NCBI RefSeq assembly: GCF_000002075.1
Contig: NW_004797374.1
Span: 564,693 to 628,692 of the forward strand
Length of the DNA: 64,000 nucleotides
Source: Aplysia californica
Taxonomy: Eukaryota; Mollusca; Gastropoda; Aplysiida; Aplysiidae
Direction of reading: 5' to 3'
Numbering within the stretch: position 1 is the first letter of the stretch; every line of letters begins with the position of its first letter. This document shows, piece after piece, positions 63,401 to 64,000 of the stretch. Both the position numbers and the translations under genes were made by a program. The notes below the pieces were generated by a model. The model was not told the DNA's origin. It saw only the letters and a program-made list of their open reading frames with translations, and did not search any database.

Positions 63401-64000
63401 AAGTCGTTTCATGAACTCTACGTCCAGGGGTTTGAGGCTGGAGAGAAGAGAAAGTCCACGTCATTACTACAAGGCTCGACAGAAAAGGATTTTTTTAATG
63501 CATTTTTTAAAAATGCAGATTTTCTAATGCTGTCAACAACACAAATTTAACTTTTAGTGACTTAAATCAAATTTTGATCTGGCATGAACAACATACGCTG
63601 GGTTCACACAATCTGTGCGAGATATGAGACTCACCCAGTCACCCATGTAACGTAAGTTATGTGTTGGGTTCACACAATCTGCATGAGATACGAGACTCAT
63701 CCATGAACGTCATACCTCAAGTAAACAAAATCTGTATGAGATATGAGACTCATCCATGTACATCACATGTTACGTTCACACAATCTATACGAGACTCAAC
63801 CATGTACTTCATACGTCAAATTCACACAATCTATACGAGACCCAGACTCACCCGTGGCCTGTAGGAGCGATGAAGTAGAGACAACTGTGCACGCGCGTGT
63901 CTGAGCTCAGGGAGCGGTTGACGCGCGACTCAGCATTAAGGTACTCCTCGTACTTGCTGTCGATAAAGTCTGTCACTGGGGCCCAGCTGGAGGAGAGAAC
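57439..64000 (-). CDS. SEPTIN7: Septin, septin-7 group (3' part; 5' end beyond window)
   Basis: Visible exons, in gene order: 63986-63852, 63437-63320, 62866-62774, 62284-62136, 61099-60980, 59451-59316, 58670-58525 and 57466-57439 (TAG). They join in phase into 307 residues from [20 protein letters not shown] to DKKDKKRLF. About 130 N-terminal residues (P-loop, G3) lie beyond the right edge. The G4 motif AKAD is at visible residues 68-71. The septin-unique region includes [19 protein letters not shown] and [19 protein letters not shown]. Residues 206-298 form a long charged coiled coil. Best match from memory is human septin 7 (TLTPEECQQF, HKIKIYEFP, tail KKKGKIF). Septins assemble into GTP-binding hetero-oligomeric filaments at membranes, cytokinetic furrows and diffusion barriers. 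Two introns hold minisatellites that start exactly at splice sites, described separately. Confidence 0.95.
57597..57665. repeat. Fragment related to the 37404 element
   Basis: cgagcctgctcaactgccac then ttgcccaagacca. In the last septin intron. Confidence 0.45.
58076..58489 (-). mobile_element. MITE family A, copy 4 (reverse)
   Basis: Right end gtgcctgaatccaccacgta and interior aagatgatatcaataactcc are the reverse of the other copies; the left end gttgtgaaataaagagcgtg is worn. In the last septin intron, 36 bases from the exon at 58525. Confidence 0.85.
58697..58882 (-). mobile_element. SINE, minus strand
   Basis: tttagttttagcaagagttt, then acagcacttgcaacacaata, aggtcatataagtgccga and the body caaatcacaccagagcaccc then gccaaccacccac. 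Near full length. Starts 27 bases upstream of a septin acceptor (58670). Confidence 0.85.
59447..60210. repeat. Minisatellite of about 21 units, beginning at a septin 3' splice site
   Basis: Units of about 36-38 bases, atcccyggtgacacacacac then atgagtacattact. The first unit starts inside exon bases 59447-59451 (atccc) and the next bases, tggtgac, are the acceptor on the minus strand (gtcaccag). About eleven units keep cctggt, so they carry CCAG|GGAT in the minus sense. A larger-scale pattern is visible: the unit pair with catacaca and ccaacaca repeats at 59885-59975 and 60095-60190. Confidence 0.95.
60230..60980. other. Septin intron spacer
   Basis: A (CA)n run at 60229-60248 and poly-C at 60882-60902; nothing else recognised. 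Confidence 0.4.
61120..61455 (-). mobile_element. SINE, minus strand, tail region repeated
   Basis: tttagttttagtttgaattt then tatggtacttacaccac. The segment aggttttacagagagtaaca then tacacaaaaaagaagaaaaa occurs three times (61190, 61250, 61340) before the body caccaaaaaaggagtaaacc and ctgaccacccac. The tail has been tandemly multiplied. Confidence 0.75.
61460..62130. other. Septin intron spacer
   Basis: AT-rich, nothing recognised; a short direct repeat aagttaggataatact-like occurs at 61893-61925. Confidence 0.4.
62290..62770. other. Septin intron spacer
   Basis: AT-rich; no element recognised. Confidence 0.4.
62968..63142 (-). mobile_element. SINE, minus strand
   Basis: tattagtaagagttttacgg, then cacttgcaacataatcaggg, catgtaagtgctga and the body caaacaacgccagagcaccc. 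Stem GCACTT/AAGTGC is kept. Confidence 0.85.
63598..63852. repeat. Minisatellite of five units, beginning at a septin 5' splice site
   Basis: Units of about 47-59 bases, in minus sense GGRTGAGTCTCRTAT, then AGATTGTGTGAA and a variable part ending in ACAT. The first unit begins with the real donor GGGTGAGTCT at 63853-63844. The last unit (about 63600-63640) again has GGGTGAGTCTC; middle units have GGATGAGTCTC or GGTTGAGTCTC. Confidence 0.9.

Overview
This is a piece of an animal nuclear genome from a draft assembly with one run of Ns (8467-9221). The genes are split by long GT-AG introns, the intergenic DNA is AT-rich, and the window is crowded with miniature inverted-repeat DNA elements, tRNA-derived SINEs and microsatellites. 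The proteins are orthologues of general bilaterian genes. The style of the repeats suggests a lophotrochozoan, most likely a mollusc and perhaps a gastropod; this is inference, since nothing in the window fixes the species.

Four protein genes can be supported. (1) Plus strand, 5105-10109: an enoyl-CoA delta isomerase/hydratase of the crotonase superfamily; one central exon is missing and most likely lies in the N gap. (2) Minus strand, 28615-20658: CMC2, a 75-residue twin CX9C protein of cytochrome c oxidase assembly, in three exons. (3) Plus strand, 33030-48079: CENPN, a centromere protein, 354 residues in nine exons, with one GC-AG intron. (4) Minus strand, 64000-57439: the 3' two thirds of a septin-7-type septin, eight exons visible, with the GTPase N-terminus beyond the right edge.

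CMC2 and CENPN lie head to head, as I recall them on human chromosome 16. The 4.4 kb between their start codons is mostly two inverted-repeat elements, so the ancestral divergent promoter was probably about 1.1 kb. ECI lies left of CMC2 and the septin right of CENPN, in convergent or tail-to-tail arrangements with long gene-poor spacers.

The rest is mobile DNA. At least ten inverted-repeat DNA element families are visible, several with multiple copies and some nested. There are SINE families, one with a tail hairpin whose stem pairs covary between copies. There is a broken LINE reverse transcriptase end, and a coding DNA-transposon-like remnant in CENPN intron 4. I recognise no LTR element, virus copy, CRISPR array, rRNA or tRNA gene. 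The most unusual structures are two minisatellites inside septin introns: each begins exactly at a splice junction, and its units repeat that splice site.
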